Source of the DNA: Membranipora membranacea
Taxonomy: Eukaryota > Bryozoa > Gymnolaemata > Cheilostomatida > Membraniporidae
DNA length: 64,000 bases
Direction: 5' to 3'
Assembly: GCA_914767715.1 (NCBI GenBank)
Contig: OU612073.1
Coordinates: forward strand, 7,564,001 to 7,628,000
Each line of letters opens with the position of its first letter. Position 1 is the stretch's first letter. This document shows, one piece after another, positions 51,380-64,000 of the stretch. The notes under the pieces were generated by a model. That model was not told the origin of the DNA. It did not search any database and saw nothing but the letters and a program-made list of their open reading frames with translations. The translations under genes were made by a program, and so were the position numbers.

Positions 51380-54300
51380 CTTTCTATCTGCGACTAAATC
51401 TCCTCAAATATCAATGAAGTATGATGTATGCTATCGAAGTAAGACTAGCTGGTAATGTCCCTGTAGAGTGAGTATGTTACAGAACAGGTAGACAGGTAAG
51501 ACTATAAGGATAGCTAACCCCAAACCGGCTACACACTTCAACGATCCAAGAGAGAGTTGCCAGCGAAATCCAGCAGCAATAGTTTTTATATGAGCAGATG
51601 AAATGAATAAATATGCAGTGCTGCTCACAATATAATATAAGGCATGCCTTCAATGCACTTGTACGATGCAAATCGTGAATTGATTGAACAATGGCCAAAA
51701 CGGAACAACAAGTTCAAATCATTGTCACCCATGCAGCCAATAAAATCAATGCTACAAACCTTGGCTTTTGTCTTGTTGCGCTGGGCTCTCGGTGCTGGTT
51801 GCTTCTTTTTACGCACACCCATAAACAAATAAATAATTAGCTATGTTTTGACTTGGGCTGGGAAAGCCAAAAAGCCTGATTCAAGGAACCCAAGGTATCA
51901 AAGAGTGCAAAATGTAGCTCCCCCAAAAAGCCACTGATTTCACAATTGATATCATAGAGTCATGAGAACTAAAAGCCTAATTTTAAAGTAGATGTAGCAA
52001 GAAACAAGCTTTCCCAACAATGTCAAGATGAAAACAAAACATGGGAACTTGTTGAGAAACCTTAAAAATTACATTATTATATTATTTGTGTATAACACAT
52101 ATATCTGTCTGGTTTATTTTCTCACAAAATTCAACAGTTTCTTTTGAGAAAAGCAGATAGGCGTAATTGCGTTTCAGCTAAGCTAATAGAAAACTGCCAA
52201 TTAATGTGTATTAAATTTTTGACTTTTGATCTGCCATGGAATAAAGCGATATTAATGTAAGATCAAAAAGATTATCTGGTATTACATGGGTATTTAGAGT
52301 TATACCTATACAAGGCTTTGATCAAGTCAAATTCTATCAATGGATTTGGTAAAGTTTTGAACATGGGATATTTTAGCATCTTTGTAAATAGTGCCGTCAA
52401 AATGAAATTTGGTCGGTTGATTTGTTCAACCTGCAGAGTTTGCAATGACTAAAGAGAGATTATTAAAATAAACCTCAATACAATAAAAAAAAATTCAGGC
52501 AAATAATTTTTAGTTTCCCATAAGAAAGTTTGCAAGTACTTGGTTGTTCCTTATGCATATAGAACCCCTTTCTCATTAATCTATTATCAATTTTGAAATA
52601 ATGACAGGTAACAGAATATATACTACATAGGACTTACTTGCCCTAGACGCCTATATTGATATAACAGAGAATGTTTAATTTCTTGATGGGGGAATAAAAA
52701 ATAGCAAAGATGCAGTTTTTGTAGCATCCATTATTGGTTCTATACAACTGAATTGGAACTTTATTCTTCAAAAATATTGTGTCATCACCTTTATATATAG
52801 TTTAATTATACAAATAAAATTTTTCGCATCTCAATCCAGTCACGATTATTTGAAAATGCATTTGTTACATAATGTAGCCACCCAAACATTAATGGCATGC
52901 AACAAGCAAAGCGGCGTCTTTTAGCAGAAAAAAATTCAGCCACATCCAAGTGCAAATGGCTTCAGTTCAAACCCTTCTAACAAGAAGTTAGGCGTTGTGA
53001 GCGTCTGGAAGCCTTAAGCCTGCGCAAGCACCTGTGACAGTCAAAACTCAGAATCAATAAAAATGGGACATCACGGCGAAGCTTTCTAGCTTCTTGTCGT
53101 GGAATTTTGGAGCCAGAAAACTTCAAAGTGAGGCAGGTGTGAGCTTGTGTCGTGTCGTCGAGTCGTGCTGACGAATTCTCATGGACATTGTTTTCCCACT
53201 ATTATGATTGTTGTTATGATTTGGGTACCTTGGCAGCCGGGTGCATGCAGAAACTGATTTCTCAGCTCTGCGGGTTCACGGAGTAACACTTTTGATGACT
53301 TATTCAGAGTGTTTATACTGATTTGTAGTGAGTTAAGTCATCGGGTACATATGTATTGATGACAAATGTGAGCTGCTCTTTCCTATTACAACAACTCATT
53401 ACAATTAATATGACAGCGAGGAAAGAGAGTGATTTTCTCAAACCCAAGTGATTAGTCATCGGCTTAATCCGCACCTTTTGCACTAGGCGATTGTATTGAC
53501 ATTGGGGTTTCGATACACCTGTTTCATGAATGAAGCTTGCACCTTGGTTGCACGATTATCGCCTGTTTGAACTATTCAATTTGTACCCAAAGAATCCTAG
53601 TTTGTCAAAAACGTATAATTGTCTTAATTTCTCCCATTGATAAAATGGTTTGTTTTAATTGATTGATCTTGGCTTGTGGAATGCAGGCCGAAAATGAATT
53701 TACTTCCATCACCTTGGACTTGAGCTCAAAACAATATTCATACCATGCTGCAGCTTTCTGTAATATGATACAAACTTTTTGACGCTCTAACCATACATCC
53801 CTTGTTCAATTGAAGGCATCTTTTCCAAACATATCTATAACACATTATTATAGCCACAGTTTTAATTTGGAGTAAATTGAGTAAAGCTATAGGATAGATT
53901 AAAAATTCCAAAAATTCATTATTGTCATCCAACTATGTTAACGAATTAGAGATGGATTAGTAACATGACAAAAAGAAATTGGTTAGGAGCTAGCCTAGTT
54001 GGTCTGACGCTTTTGTTTTCTAGGCAATTAAAGTTGCCTGCAAGAATATGCAAAGAAGAGTTATTATTTTACAACAATTATGGATGCTAAAACCGTGTTT
54101 AATTATCGTTCAAGTAGGGGACCCGTCTGAGATAATTTGTAACTTTCTCGCTAAAGAATGAGCTTATGGTTTGAACATTATTGCTGATAAATATCAGCTT
54201 CATGAGCTCAAGTATGTCGGTTGACCAAACTTAGCGCCTCAGTTTGTTCTTTTTTGTTATGGAAAACGCATCTTTAATTATTTCAAATTGCCCACTAATC

Positions 54301-57300
54301 ACCGTAATCTGTAAAACATAGACAGATAAATTTACATTATGGTATTATACTAACGGAGCAAACAAAAACCCCCAAAAGCCAAAAGCCAGACTATGCATCT
54401 CATTTCACATTTAAAATTATGCATAAGTTTGCATTGCCAGACATTTTACCTTCAGCTAATAATTAATTCAAATAAAATTATAAAATAATTCACTTTGGCA
54501 CAGAATATCAAATTCCTTGGCGACTAGGATTTCATTTAACTTCAGAGTTAACTTTTTTCTTGATTCTACCAGAGTTAATCATTTATATCAAGTATCATTC
54601 TCAGGTTGAGTCTAGCGTAATGTTTTCATCAAAAATTCCAAGTAATTTTCTACAACCTCAGCAATACTATAAAAAGATGTGATGTGAAATATGACAAGAA
54701 CAATTTTAAATACAAAAAACAAAAATTCATCTGCATCAAACTTGACATTTCTGTGAGTTATTAAAACACAATTTAATAAATTGTTAAAGTATTTTGCACC
54801 AGCCATTCTGGTTTGCAAAAAAACCATTTAGACATTGTAAAAAGATATTCAGAGCAGCACTGAGAAACTGACGTTGATGTAAATTACTTTGCAGACAAAG
54901 TTTTCAATCAAAATAAATAATGCCCATCGATCTTGAAAGTTTAAGATTAACTGCACTAAGAATCATTAAAATCAAAATGGTCATCTCATATCAGACGTTC
55001 TCACTGAAATAGAGGAGGGTTGAAGACATTACGTTTTTCACAAGCCCTTCGACCGAAGCCGGCCTGCATCAGGTTTTGTTATTGATAGAATTGACTGACA
55101 GTTGTAAGAGGTTTACAACAATAGCTCCACTGCGAGGCCAGTCTTCGCTGTTTGAGATTTCCCAGGACTTATCCTAAGTCATCGACTTTTTAAAATCTGA
55201 CACTAAAATTGATTGAATTTATTTTCAAACGTTCAACGCGGCTTTGTATTCATAAGAACATCAGTCGATTGCTTAAAGTATGGTGTTAAGGTTCAGTTCT
55301 ACAAATTAAACTGTCTCCTGTTTGAATAAGACTTTCAACTAGAAGGCAGACGAATGCTGGTTTGAATTCTCTCTAGAAGATGTTGTGAGGGTCTCTTGAC
55401 CACTGTATTTAGTAATAATTGGACAATGGACATTGACTAGCCCATCTATAACAAACAACCGAACACAAAGCTTTGCATGCTTTGTATGATGCTGCTCCAC
55501 GCCAGAAATCCTATTATCGAGACTTGAGATTGAGATTTTCAGTGACTTTAATAAGTTAACATATGGCAAATTTTTTTTCAAAGCTTATCCGTGCTGCAGT
55601 ACCAACTTGTCAATATGTGGCTCGAATCTTTATAAGATAGAAGGCCGATGCTTTAGTTTTGTGGGTGCTAATTAAAGCAGAAATGACAAGTGCAGGGTCA
55701 CCACATAATATCATTTGAAAGAGCCCAAAAAATTATACAACCTCGTAGGTTTTATAGAGGCTGACAAATTCTTTGAGATTTGAATTCTGAATTTTTCTCT
55801 TTATAAGTGCACAAGTGGAATAAAAAGCAATAAACTTTTTTGAAATTGCAAAGCTGAAACCTGAGTGCAGAAATATTTTTTCTTCTAGTATTCTTTCCTC
55901 GTCTTATAATAATGTCAAATGAGAATAACGCAACTGAACAATTTGCATTATAAGCATATCTGGCAACGAACTCTCTCACCCGGCCGACGGCGCTCAGAAC
56001 TCAAAGTTAAAGGGTGTTTTCTCCCACAAGGCAAAAAGTCTCGCTCGGATTGATAATCCCATACAGCATCTAAAGATTTGTATTAATTTCGGCATCGCCC
56101 GTCAATCAATGTCCTAAATTAATTCCGAAATCAAATTGAAATCCTTTCACCAGAATTAGCGCCGAGGTTTGGCAGGCAGGCATGCTGTTGTGACTCGGTG
56201 TTGCATGCGTCTTAAATTCTCGAAGCCAAAATTGCTGAATAAAGGGTGACAAAGTAAAGAAGCCGTCGCTTTAGGCTGGATTAGAGATTCGACAAAGACA
56301 TCAAAAACCCTAAACAGATCTATTGTGAGCGCCTTTACCATATTTGCGGGTTATGAGGTGTAATCAGCTTAAAATTTACAGCTAAAAGTCATTGTCGTAA
56401 TCGGTCAGAGTCAGAGCGATAAAGCCTGTAATCAAATGAAAACATTTTGATATCAAGCGTTTTAAGTCAGGTAAGAGTGACAGGCTCACAATATGAGTCT
56501 GGTCGGCTGAGAAGCTGGATTTTAGCGTTGGTGTTCAGTTAAGGCTGGTTCACATTGTCCCAGATAGCAGGACAGAGAAAAGTATTTTTACTTTTTTTTA
56601 TGAATTTCTATAATTCTGGACACAAATTTTAGTGTAAACATTCAAGTACTATCATTGATGCTTCCCCACTTCAAATGATAATTATGAATTGCCAACTAAA
56701 CTCAACTCATCCTGTCTGACTGATTTTTATTGCTAGGATTGTGTCTTATTTGTGTTCACATTGTCTGGTTGGCTCTCTGTGGGTTGGCTGTCGGGTACAA
56801 TGTGAACCAGGCTTTATATCGAGAGTCGCCTGACTGTCACTCCTTGTCTGTCAGCATCTACTTGAGTTTAAATACAAAATACCAAACTATGTATCATCTC
56901 AGCGCTTTTCCAGGGATGACATATACAATTTGACCAATCACAGCCGTACGCTTTCATTTTGGAACATTGTAAATATTGATGGGAAAAGTAGTGATGGTTC
57001 TCTAATACCAGAAATAAATATGTTGTTGAGGATGACACCTGTTATTGTTGATGGTGAGCATCTCAAACGGTCTAACCAGTAAATAGTGGCTCGTGATTGA
57101 GTGTAAGTTTTATTCTTATCCACTTCAAAGTGAAGACTCCATACAGAATTTTCAAAATTGAATTCATGATTCTATTTCGAATAATATTAAAAATCGAGTT
57201 GAATAATAATTCTCTTCACTACGATGGATTTTCATGCACCTAGGATTTTAAACTTGTTCTTGTTTGAGCACTAAAGTCACCTTAGTCGGTATAAAAGGCA

Positions 57301-57905
57301 ATTTGCAGGTTTTATTTTTAATTCTCAAAAATCTCCCACGCTTAGCAAGCCAGACTTTTAATTTTAAAATCAAACTTTCACATCAGGTTGTAACATTCAA
57401 AACAAGGTAAAAATTGCATTACGTAAGCGAATAAAGCTGGGATTAGTTTTACCATTTTGACCAACTTATTCACACCCTCAAGATTTTAGATACCTCTCCG
57501 CTGCCAAGAAATATAAAATTAATTTCTTCAAATCACTTTTAAACTCGCTAAATAATATTGCTGAAACAATTACCAAGCATTATATAAAATTGTTAATTAT
57601 TAAAGCCCTGCACTCAATCCTCACAACTCAACACTTCCAAAAGCTTTTCAAACCAAACCGAAAATATTACATCTTGACCTGCGCTTAATTCTGCAGAGTG
57701 AAATATTGCAGCAGCACTCAAAAGTCTAAAAGTGGCTGATTTGCATGCTTATTAATAGATTTGGACAATAGTCGGAGGGGATAACTGCAGAGCACTTTTA
57801 TCACTTGTCATGTTTGTACTGGATTATCCGCATACTTGAGAAACACTAGACATTAAATACATCCAAAGTCTCAAGTAGTAATCTGAACTCAACACCTAGA
57901 TACTC

Positions 57906-57974
57906 TAGCCTGGGCAGGCTGTCAGGGGTGGGGGACACCCACACCCACCCGCCCCTGACAGCCTGCCCAGGCTA
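57906..57974. repeat. Foldback element with TAGCCTGGGCAGG ends
   Basis: TAGCCTGGGCAGGCTGTCAG is matched exactly by its inverse at the right end; the loop is G- and C-rich (ACACCCACACCCACC). Confidence 0.85.
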
Positions 57975-58904
57975 TAGATACTCCCAGCATCAGTGGTAAT
58001 CTCCTCAAAATTCTGAATCACAAAAATATTGAAAGATTATGTAAATTTGCAAAAGTCGGATAAAAAAGAAAAAGGATGACTCTTTTAAATGACACAAGGG
58101 TTTGCATTCTTTGACAGGTTAAACCGGATGGCCATGTCCAACGCATAATATGGCTTACTGTTTCACAGTTTAAAAGAAATCTGCAAAAATATTTACTGCA
58201 GTAACAGGCGCGACAGCAACCGAAATCTATGTCACAGATCATCCAATATATGTCTGACAATATATACAGTCCTTGGCATGGCACATATTGCGTTTATTCG
58301 TAAATATATCGGTCACACAAAAAAAGTATTTCATGAGGTGGAGAATAATAATGAAATTGCTGAGAAAATTTCCAAAAAATAAAATGAAATAAAATAGCAA
58401 TATCCTCATCTTCAGGGTAGAAAATATTGATTCATAATTCAGTACGGTTTAAGAAAAGCATCTTCTCTAGCTGACAAACACCCAGTACTAAAAAATTGGT
58501 TCTTTTTGAGATTTATATGTTTATATTGACAAATTATTTTGGATATTCCATTTTGCCCGGGTTATTTGGAATATGAGGCAAAAGTAAAAGAATCATATAA
58601 AGTGACTAATATAATAGCAGCAAGGGTATCTTCAACAGCAATGTCAAATAAAACTTTCTCATCGTCATTTTCATGAATGATTTTAAACTCTAGGTACTCA
58701 GTTCAACTTTTACATTGAGGAACTCGTGAGACATCATTTTTGGGTAAATCTTCATTCTGGCGTTGCTATATCATTCATTGTAGCGGAGAGTCAAATAAAT
58801 TGCAGATGGTGGCCCTACTGATCTGTTTGATTTGTTAATGAGTAAATGTGATCGATCAAGGGGAAGTAACTCCAAAATGCCTGCAATGATGTTGTCCTAT
58901 TATA

Positions 58905-58946
58905 CCAGGGAGGGTGGGCGGTATATCCCACCCTGCCTGATTATAC
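58905..58946. repeat. Short inverted repeat
   Basis: CAGGGAGGGTGGG and its near inverse CCCACCCTGCCTG flank CGGTATAT. A related half, TATCCCACCCTCCCTG, is at 62424-62439. Confidence 0.65.
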
Positions 58947-58968
58947 CTAGGCATGAGATCACATGTGA

Positions 58969-58974
58969 TTTATT
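58969..58974 (-). terminator. Possible polyadenylation signal of FAM50
   Basis: AATAAA on the minus strand, about 45 bases after the stop. Confidence 0.45.
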
Positions 58975-59017
58975 GCTGAGCTAAGGTAAACCCTCTTCTG
59001 AAGTTATCTTTGCCACT

Positions 59018-62000
59018 TCACTTGACGGTATATTTGTTCTTTTCTTTATCTGCTATCGAGTACATGTCCCATTTCTTCTCGGGATCGTAAATCTCCCACC
59101 GACAGGCTGGAAATATGTGCTTGTGTCTTTCATACCAAGTTCTAGTGACCACTTTACCTGAAATTAGACAATTAAATACAGGGCATGACTGTTCCCTGGT
59201 CTGGAACTATACAGAAAGCCTGATATCATTTGTAGTAGCAAACATATATACTAGAAGGCAAGGGATGCAAGTGTTACATATAATCTGTTAGTTTGGAGTT
59301 GTGCCAGGGTGGTTTATCATTCTCCATGAGAGGACAACTCGCAGATTGAAAAAAACAACAGTAAAAACTAAAAAAGAACAATTGTTTATGGTAATGGTTG
59401 CTTATTCTATCCTTTTTGTGGTTAAGACTATCTGCTTTGGCAGATTTCAATTATTTTGTTACTTTTTGAAAATCTCAAAATCCCTGAGAAGATCAGGTGA
59501 TGTCGGGCGCATGCGTCAATATTATGATGTTGCAGATGATGGCTAAACTGTACCCTGGAAATTAGTATTAGTTGGGCTTCTCCTTTCTGCTAATGTTATG
59601 TCTATCAGTGTGCTCATATGTGGACAGATACACAAAACCTCCCATAGTCCATACAAAGTCATCCTTCTGTGCGCAAAGTTGAACTCATTCCAACGAGGAA
59701 CGAACAAAATTATACCCAGATATGCTAAGCTTTGTTTCTCGTATAGACTTTGCGTCATTTGTATTTGCAGAGAATATTTCCCCAAAAATTTGACTTTTTA
59801 TCCATTGAAACACAACTTACCGGCATGGCTTTCATTTTTCTCTACGGCAGCATCAGACTTTATCCTGATATCATCCTTAACATCAAAATTAAATAGAGGT
59901 CCACTTTTCCCTGAAATACAGATAATAATGTCACCACATATGAGGAAATACGAGCATCTTTGGATGTTCTTAACTAAATTACACCATTTAAAAAATATTG
60001 GCTCACTCCATAAACATTCATAGATATGAGTGAATATGTTATTTTGCCTTTTTATTTATTGCAAATGCTTACAGGTGAATGACCATGTGCTGCTACACAA
60101 GTGAAGACTCGTACAAAACTGTCAATACTCGTCAAGAGAGGGGTCTATGACTCGTTCGTGGAAATGTGAAAAAAATTACAGGAAGTAACCACAAATAACT
60201 AAGTCATACAATCCAGGACACTAAACAGTAAACAGCGAGCCTTACTCGTTTGCATTTATATTCGAGTAATATTGTACACAGTATAACAAGTATCGTTATC
60301 GGTTAAAGAGTACTTATTTGTTTTTTAAGATCTGCAGATAAAGAAAATGAGTGTTCCAAAGGGAAGGCAAAAACCGATATTTTCATTAAAACTAGTGCAT
60401 CTGTCGTCATTGTTTGCTGTTGGAAGTTTTTAGATTTTAGATTTCCATGCTATAGCTCTGTACCAAGGCCATCAACCCTACGACTGAACTAGTCTGGTAT
60501 CCAAGCTTTAAACTCCCTTAAACTATAGATAAAACAACCTTACCCACCTCTAGCTTTAGTGACTATGAAATCGAAGAATGTAGAGTGCTGAGGTAGTATG
60601 AGATCTTCTTTGACATACATAAGCATATCCGCCGATGCCATCTTTAGCTCGGCATATACTTCTTCTTTCTTCAGATTTTCCAGACACCTCTGAAGGAACT
60701 GATATATACTGTTACCTTTCTTCATCTTAACCTGAAACAAAAGAGAGGTGAGGGTTAAAAGTAACTATAGACCTCATACCATACTGATCATGTGATACAC
60801 TATTGCATGTATATCTCTGATTGAAAGAGAGTAAACTATAGACAAAACACACAACACATGTTGTGTGTTTTGTCTATGGAGTAAACTTATTCACTTAGCA
60901 TGAGTGCCATCGTAAGGAATTTAATGTGACGAACAAGGTCAATTTAATTAATAAGGGGAGGGTATATGGTAGGTTCTTGTACTAAATTGACTATTAAAGA
61001 TCAGAGGTACGCATGATAATAGCATAGTCTCGATGTCAGTGAGACCTCATACAGTATAATATCAATGCTACTTATAAATGACAGGAGAAAGCAACTCCAT
61101 GAGAGATGAGAGCTCCTTAGCAAACTAAGAAATCTTATCGTCTTAAACTTGTCAACAACAGGAAACAGACTTTGGAGGAGGGATCTAAGTGGTACAAGTA
61201 AGTTAAAATATAAGACTAAAATCCTAAAATGAAGGAATGTAGATATTATCTTGATGATAGTTGGGTACAAATATGGGAGCCAGTAATATATTCTCTAGAC
61301 TGCCTTATTTAGTTTTGAAAGCTATTTTGCTGTCAACACAGTTCGTATACAATCTGATGGTAAAGTCTCTCCCAAATAGCGTAAGATCAGGGAGTTCCTC
61401 CCTAACTCTCTAGTTAGAGCAAGTTTGATCCCATGTGCCTGAATTTTGAGTTGCTCCCACACAAGCCGCCATGGCTCTATAATGAGAGCAACCCAAAATG
61501 GGGGCAAATTGAACCAAAATTGATCTACTCAAGCTGCCATTTCCATAGCGTGACAGAGTTAGAAGGCATAGAATGAGTGAAATAAAAGCTGACAGTTACC
61601 TGTCTGCGATGGCCTTTACCGTCCCAGTATGAATATGTAATGTTTATCTCTTCATTTTTTATATCTTCTTGTCTTTGCCTCCAGTCTGAAGCTAATTGAG
61701 CCCTGGATAAATGGACAAATCAAAATATGCTAACATCAGACTGTCAGGCATGAGTCAGCATGGATAAATATTTGAATATGCTGACATCAGCACAATTCAA
61801 CATGACAAAAGCTATGATTATCATCCCTACAAATCATGATGGAAAAGCTGCAGTGGCCTGCGTGTAATTTTTTTTCAAAATTTGATTTCCTACTCCAGAA
61901 TTGAAATAAGACTACCAAAGATAAGCTTCCTGATCAACCAACAACCATGTTGTAGGGTTCCTAAAACACAAAAGCAACCGACTTCTCTGTCATCACAGAA

Positions 62001-62566
62001 TTCATGAAAACCTGACCCCCGTCTCAACGCCTGAATCCCACACTAAGACTTTGTTATTTTCAATGTATTTTTCACTTTTTCCTCTGTGTATTTAGCTGAG
62101 TCGTTTGTGTCTCACCTCCATTTTTCTTCTATATTTTATTGTTTTGCTTGCTTTGGAATGTTTGGAAGAACATCATTTTAATGATGAAGATTGTTGTCAA
62201 GTTGGAGGTGTGGAGCTTGCAGTAAAAAAAATTGACCAATCAGAACTCAGTAAATGACTTCAATCATAGGTACGGAAATGGAATGTTATGATTTGTTTTT
62301 AGTCTGACATGATATTTTGTAAACAGCCACACATATGAAACATTCTGTGAGTTACCATCATTTCAACAGCACCTAAGATTGTAAACAAAAAAGGCACGTG
62401 ACAGACGGAGTGCAAACTCCATATATCCCACCCTCCCTGTTGTCAATAAATGTTAAAAAAAAGTGAATTGACTTGTCTCCTCTTTCTTTAACTTACCTGA
62501 GTTTTCTCTCCTCCTCCTCTCTCTCACGATCTGGTAGAAAACTCGTATCAACATCTGGGTTCATAC
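59018..62566 (-). CDS. FAM50: FAM50/XAP5 family protein, C-terminal part (5' exons off window)
   Basis: Five exons: 62497-62566, 61600-61702, 60548-60731, 59821-59910, 59018-59157, phases consistent, about 195 C-terminal residues. It starts in the middle of the protein at [18 protein letters not shown], followed by [66 protein letters not shown] and [20 protein letters not shown]. This run of motifs is the XAP5 domain of the FAM50A/B proteins, conserved nuclear proteins linked to spliceosomes. The coiled-coil N-terminal half was not found between 62567 and 64000 and must lie to the right. The C-terminus ends [11 protein letters not shown], a short tail after the usual end. The donor of the 60548 exon is GTGGGT; it is chosen because only it keeps the frame. 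Confidence 0.93.
60771..61046. mobile_element. Dispersed element related to 13611-13799, in FAM50 intron
   Basis: The stretch follows the order of the array elements: CATACTGATCATGTGATACA, CTATTGCATGTAT, GAGTGCCATCGTAAGGA, and finally CGATGTCAGTGAGACCTCA. Identity is lower, and a hairpin (60838-60877) is inserted. Confidence 0.5.
60838..60877. repeat. Perfect 40-bp hairpin
   Basis: Arms of 19 bp, ATAGACAAAACACACAACA and its exact inverse, flank a 2-base centre. Confidence 0.95.
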
Positions 62567-62623
62567 CTTCAACAATATAGACAAAACAAAGAGTGACATA
62601 AAGTTACCAACGGTGTCATATTA

Positions 62624-62791
62624 ATTAAAGACTACCCAAAGACCAATAAATATTATACTTACGATAAAGTTATGACATATATACATCAATAATTCATGCC
62701 AAGTAGAGCATTGAATTTTTCACCACGCAAATCTGACATCATAAGTAACTGCCTGACTATATCATGCATTGGTCTTTGGGTTGTCTTTAAT
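62624..62791. mobile_element. Complete MITE, 168 bp
   Basis: ATTAAAGACTACCCAAAGAC at the left and its inverse at the right (TCTTTGGGTTGTCTTTAAT) form 22-bp ends with one mismatch. The interior matches the elements inside sulfotransferase intron 4. It has no coding capacity. Confidence 0.75.
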
Positions 62792-62949
62792 ATCTGAACA
62801 CAGAAGGCCTTTTTATAGAATAGGAAGCCAAGGTGTAAGCTAGTTTCCTGACCGACCAGGATTTCATATTTGTTTTATTCGACTGCACCCCAACACTCAG
62901 CAAAGTTATTGACTAATTGACCTATTAAAGAAGATTGATTGTTGTTTAA

Positions 62950-63326
62950 AGGGCAACCAAGGTTTCAAACAACTTCTCATTGATGACCATTGATTAATAG
63001 CAGATTGCACCTTCTGCATGGGGAAAAAGACAAAATATAATTCGGATGATTATTCAGCCAGAATTCTTGTGAAACATTTGTTCCATCAGGTACTCAAACT
63101 CAGCTAAAAGAGAATACCACATAGCAGTTTCCTGTTCCTGTTATTATTTAGCCTGTGCTCTGTAATTATTACAGCAAAGTCTTGGAACCTCCCCTAAACT
63201 TAAGTGTTACCCAGCTTAGAGTCAGCAACTATTTTGAGTTTTGCATCGCGTAATGCACAAAGCTGATGCTGCCCAGCACATTATTCGCTACCCATTAATG
63301 CATTGCTGCAAAACCTTGGTTGTCCT
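62950..63326. mobile_element. TTAA-flanked non-autonomous transposon, second copy
   Basis: Starts AGGGCAACCAAGGTTTC and ends with its inverse carrying mismatches (AAAACCTTGGTTGTCCT), flanked by TTAA at 62946-62949 and 63327-63330. Along its length it matches the reverse complement of 9055-9421. Confidence 0.85.
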
Positions 63327-63396
63327 TTAATGAAATCTCGCTTTCATAACTTGTTATGACGATTAATAAAATCATTAATCTTATAGCACTAAGTAA

Positions 63397-63540
63397 TTGG
63401 AACCCCAATTGGATAATGGGAACCCCAATTTGATAATGGGAACCCCAGTTTGATAATGGGAACCCCAATTGGATAATGGGAACCCCAATTTGATAATGGG
63501 AAACCCAATTTGATAATGGGAACTCCAATTTGAAAGGGGA
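63397..63540. repeat. 20-bp tandem repeat, seven units
   Basis: AACCCCAATTTGATAATGGG and one- or two-base variants (GG for TG, AGTT for AATT) repeat with strict 20-bp period. The two overlapping ORFs on the minus strand are only translations of this repeat. Confidence 0.95.
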
Positions 63541-64000
63541 ATTACAAAATCAGTGGAATAGCAAATCATTCTGTTCACATTCCGGTGTTGTTTGTTCTAT
63601 TCAGTTCACAGAAGAGAGTAGACATGTTTTTTATCGTTGTGCTCCTTTCTCTTATTATATTCAAGTAAATTGATCTATCTGTTGCAGCCTATAGCCTACT
63701 GATCGCAAGAAACTTGGTAAGTAATTTTAAGGGTAACCTGGTAGGACAAACAGTAGGCAAAAGAGTTAGGACAGTTCGTGTTCACACAGCAGATTTGTAA
63801 CAGATCAAAACGCTGCTTCTTACATGAACATTGGGGCGTTTGTTTCGTGTATGGTACACACACATACAGCAGTTAGTATATAGGTAAAGTATAGAAAGTT
63901 TTCTGAGCTCTTATTTAGGCCTCAATTCGGAGTTGTCCTCTCTCCAGTTTGGTACTTTTAACCCACGCCGCATAGGAAAAACGTACTGAAAAGAGGGTTA
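63541..64000. other. Right edge, nothing recognised
   Basis: Probably within a FAM50 intron. No exon with the Lys/Glu-rich N-terminal coiled coil of that family was found. Confidence 0.4.

Larger units (their letters stand above)
51380..58968. other. Long gene-free region upstream of tailless
   Basis: No exon or RNA gene was supported over about 7.6 kb between the tailless start and the end of FAM50. Such space next to a developmental regulator often holds enhancers, but no specific element can be named from one sequence. Two small foldbacks lie near its right end. Confidence 0.5.

Noticed and set aside
63295-63578. Two overlapping ORFs with repeated PLSNWGSHYQ-type peptides
   Set aside because: They are translations of the 20-bp tandem repeat in two frames.

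Overview
The window is nuclear DNA of an animal: AT-rich, intron-containing, spliceosomal genes with GT-AG introns, many short inverted-repeat elements and microsatellites. A tailless/TLX (NR2E1-type) nuclear receptor points to a bilaterian. The exact phylum cannot be read from the sequence. I reconstructed the gene models by hand, requiring splice consensus at the exon ends and matching codon phase across every junction.

Left part (1-24 kb): a head-to-tail array of four copies of one Golgi-type carbohydrate sulfotransferase gene (Sulfotransfer_2 family, HNK-1ST/CHST8-14 type), all on the minus strand. Seven exons (E1 anchor, E2 stem, E3 end with start of the PAPS 5'-phosphosulfate loop, E4 rest of that loop, E5 3'-phosphate loop, E6 and E7 C-terminal part) are all present and phase-compatible only in the rightmost copy (copy 4, 16734-23692, about 446 residues). 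Copies 1 to 3 are broken, each in a different way. Copy 1 lacks E1-E3 and E5. Copy 2 lacks E3-E4, with a 2.8-kb foreign segment holding a retroelement gag-like ORF in their place. Copy 3 lacks E2 and E6 and has a frameshift in E1. Copies 2 and 3 carry a different membrane-anchor exon from copy 4. Several non-autonomous DNA transposons lie within the array, one with a paralogous empty site that proves a TTAA target.

Middle part (27.6-38 kb): the mitochondrial succinate dehydrogenase iron-sulfur subunit (SDHB, minus strand, 8 exons, 270 residues) diverges from a plus-strand gene (5 exons, 293 residues) that best fits PPP1R35, a PP1-binding centriole protein.

Right part: tailless/NR2E1 (minus strand, 8 exons, 452 residues, 40925-51379) with a long gene-free stretch upstream (51.4-59.0 kb), then the C-terminal five exons of FAM50/XAP5 (minus strand, 59018-62566). 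The 5' exons of FAM50 lie beyond the right edge. The genes appear functionally unrelated; the neighbourhood is a mix of housekeeping genes, a developmental regulator and a rearranging paralog array.
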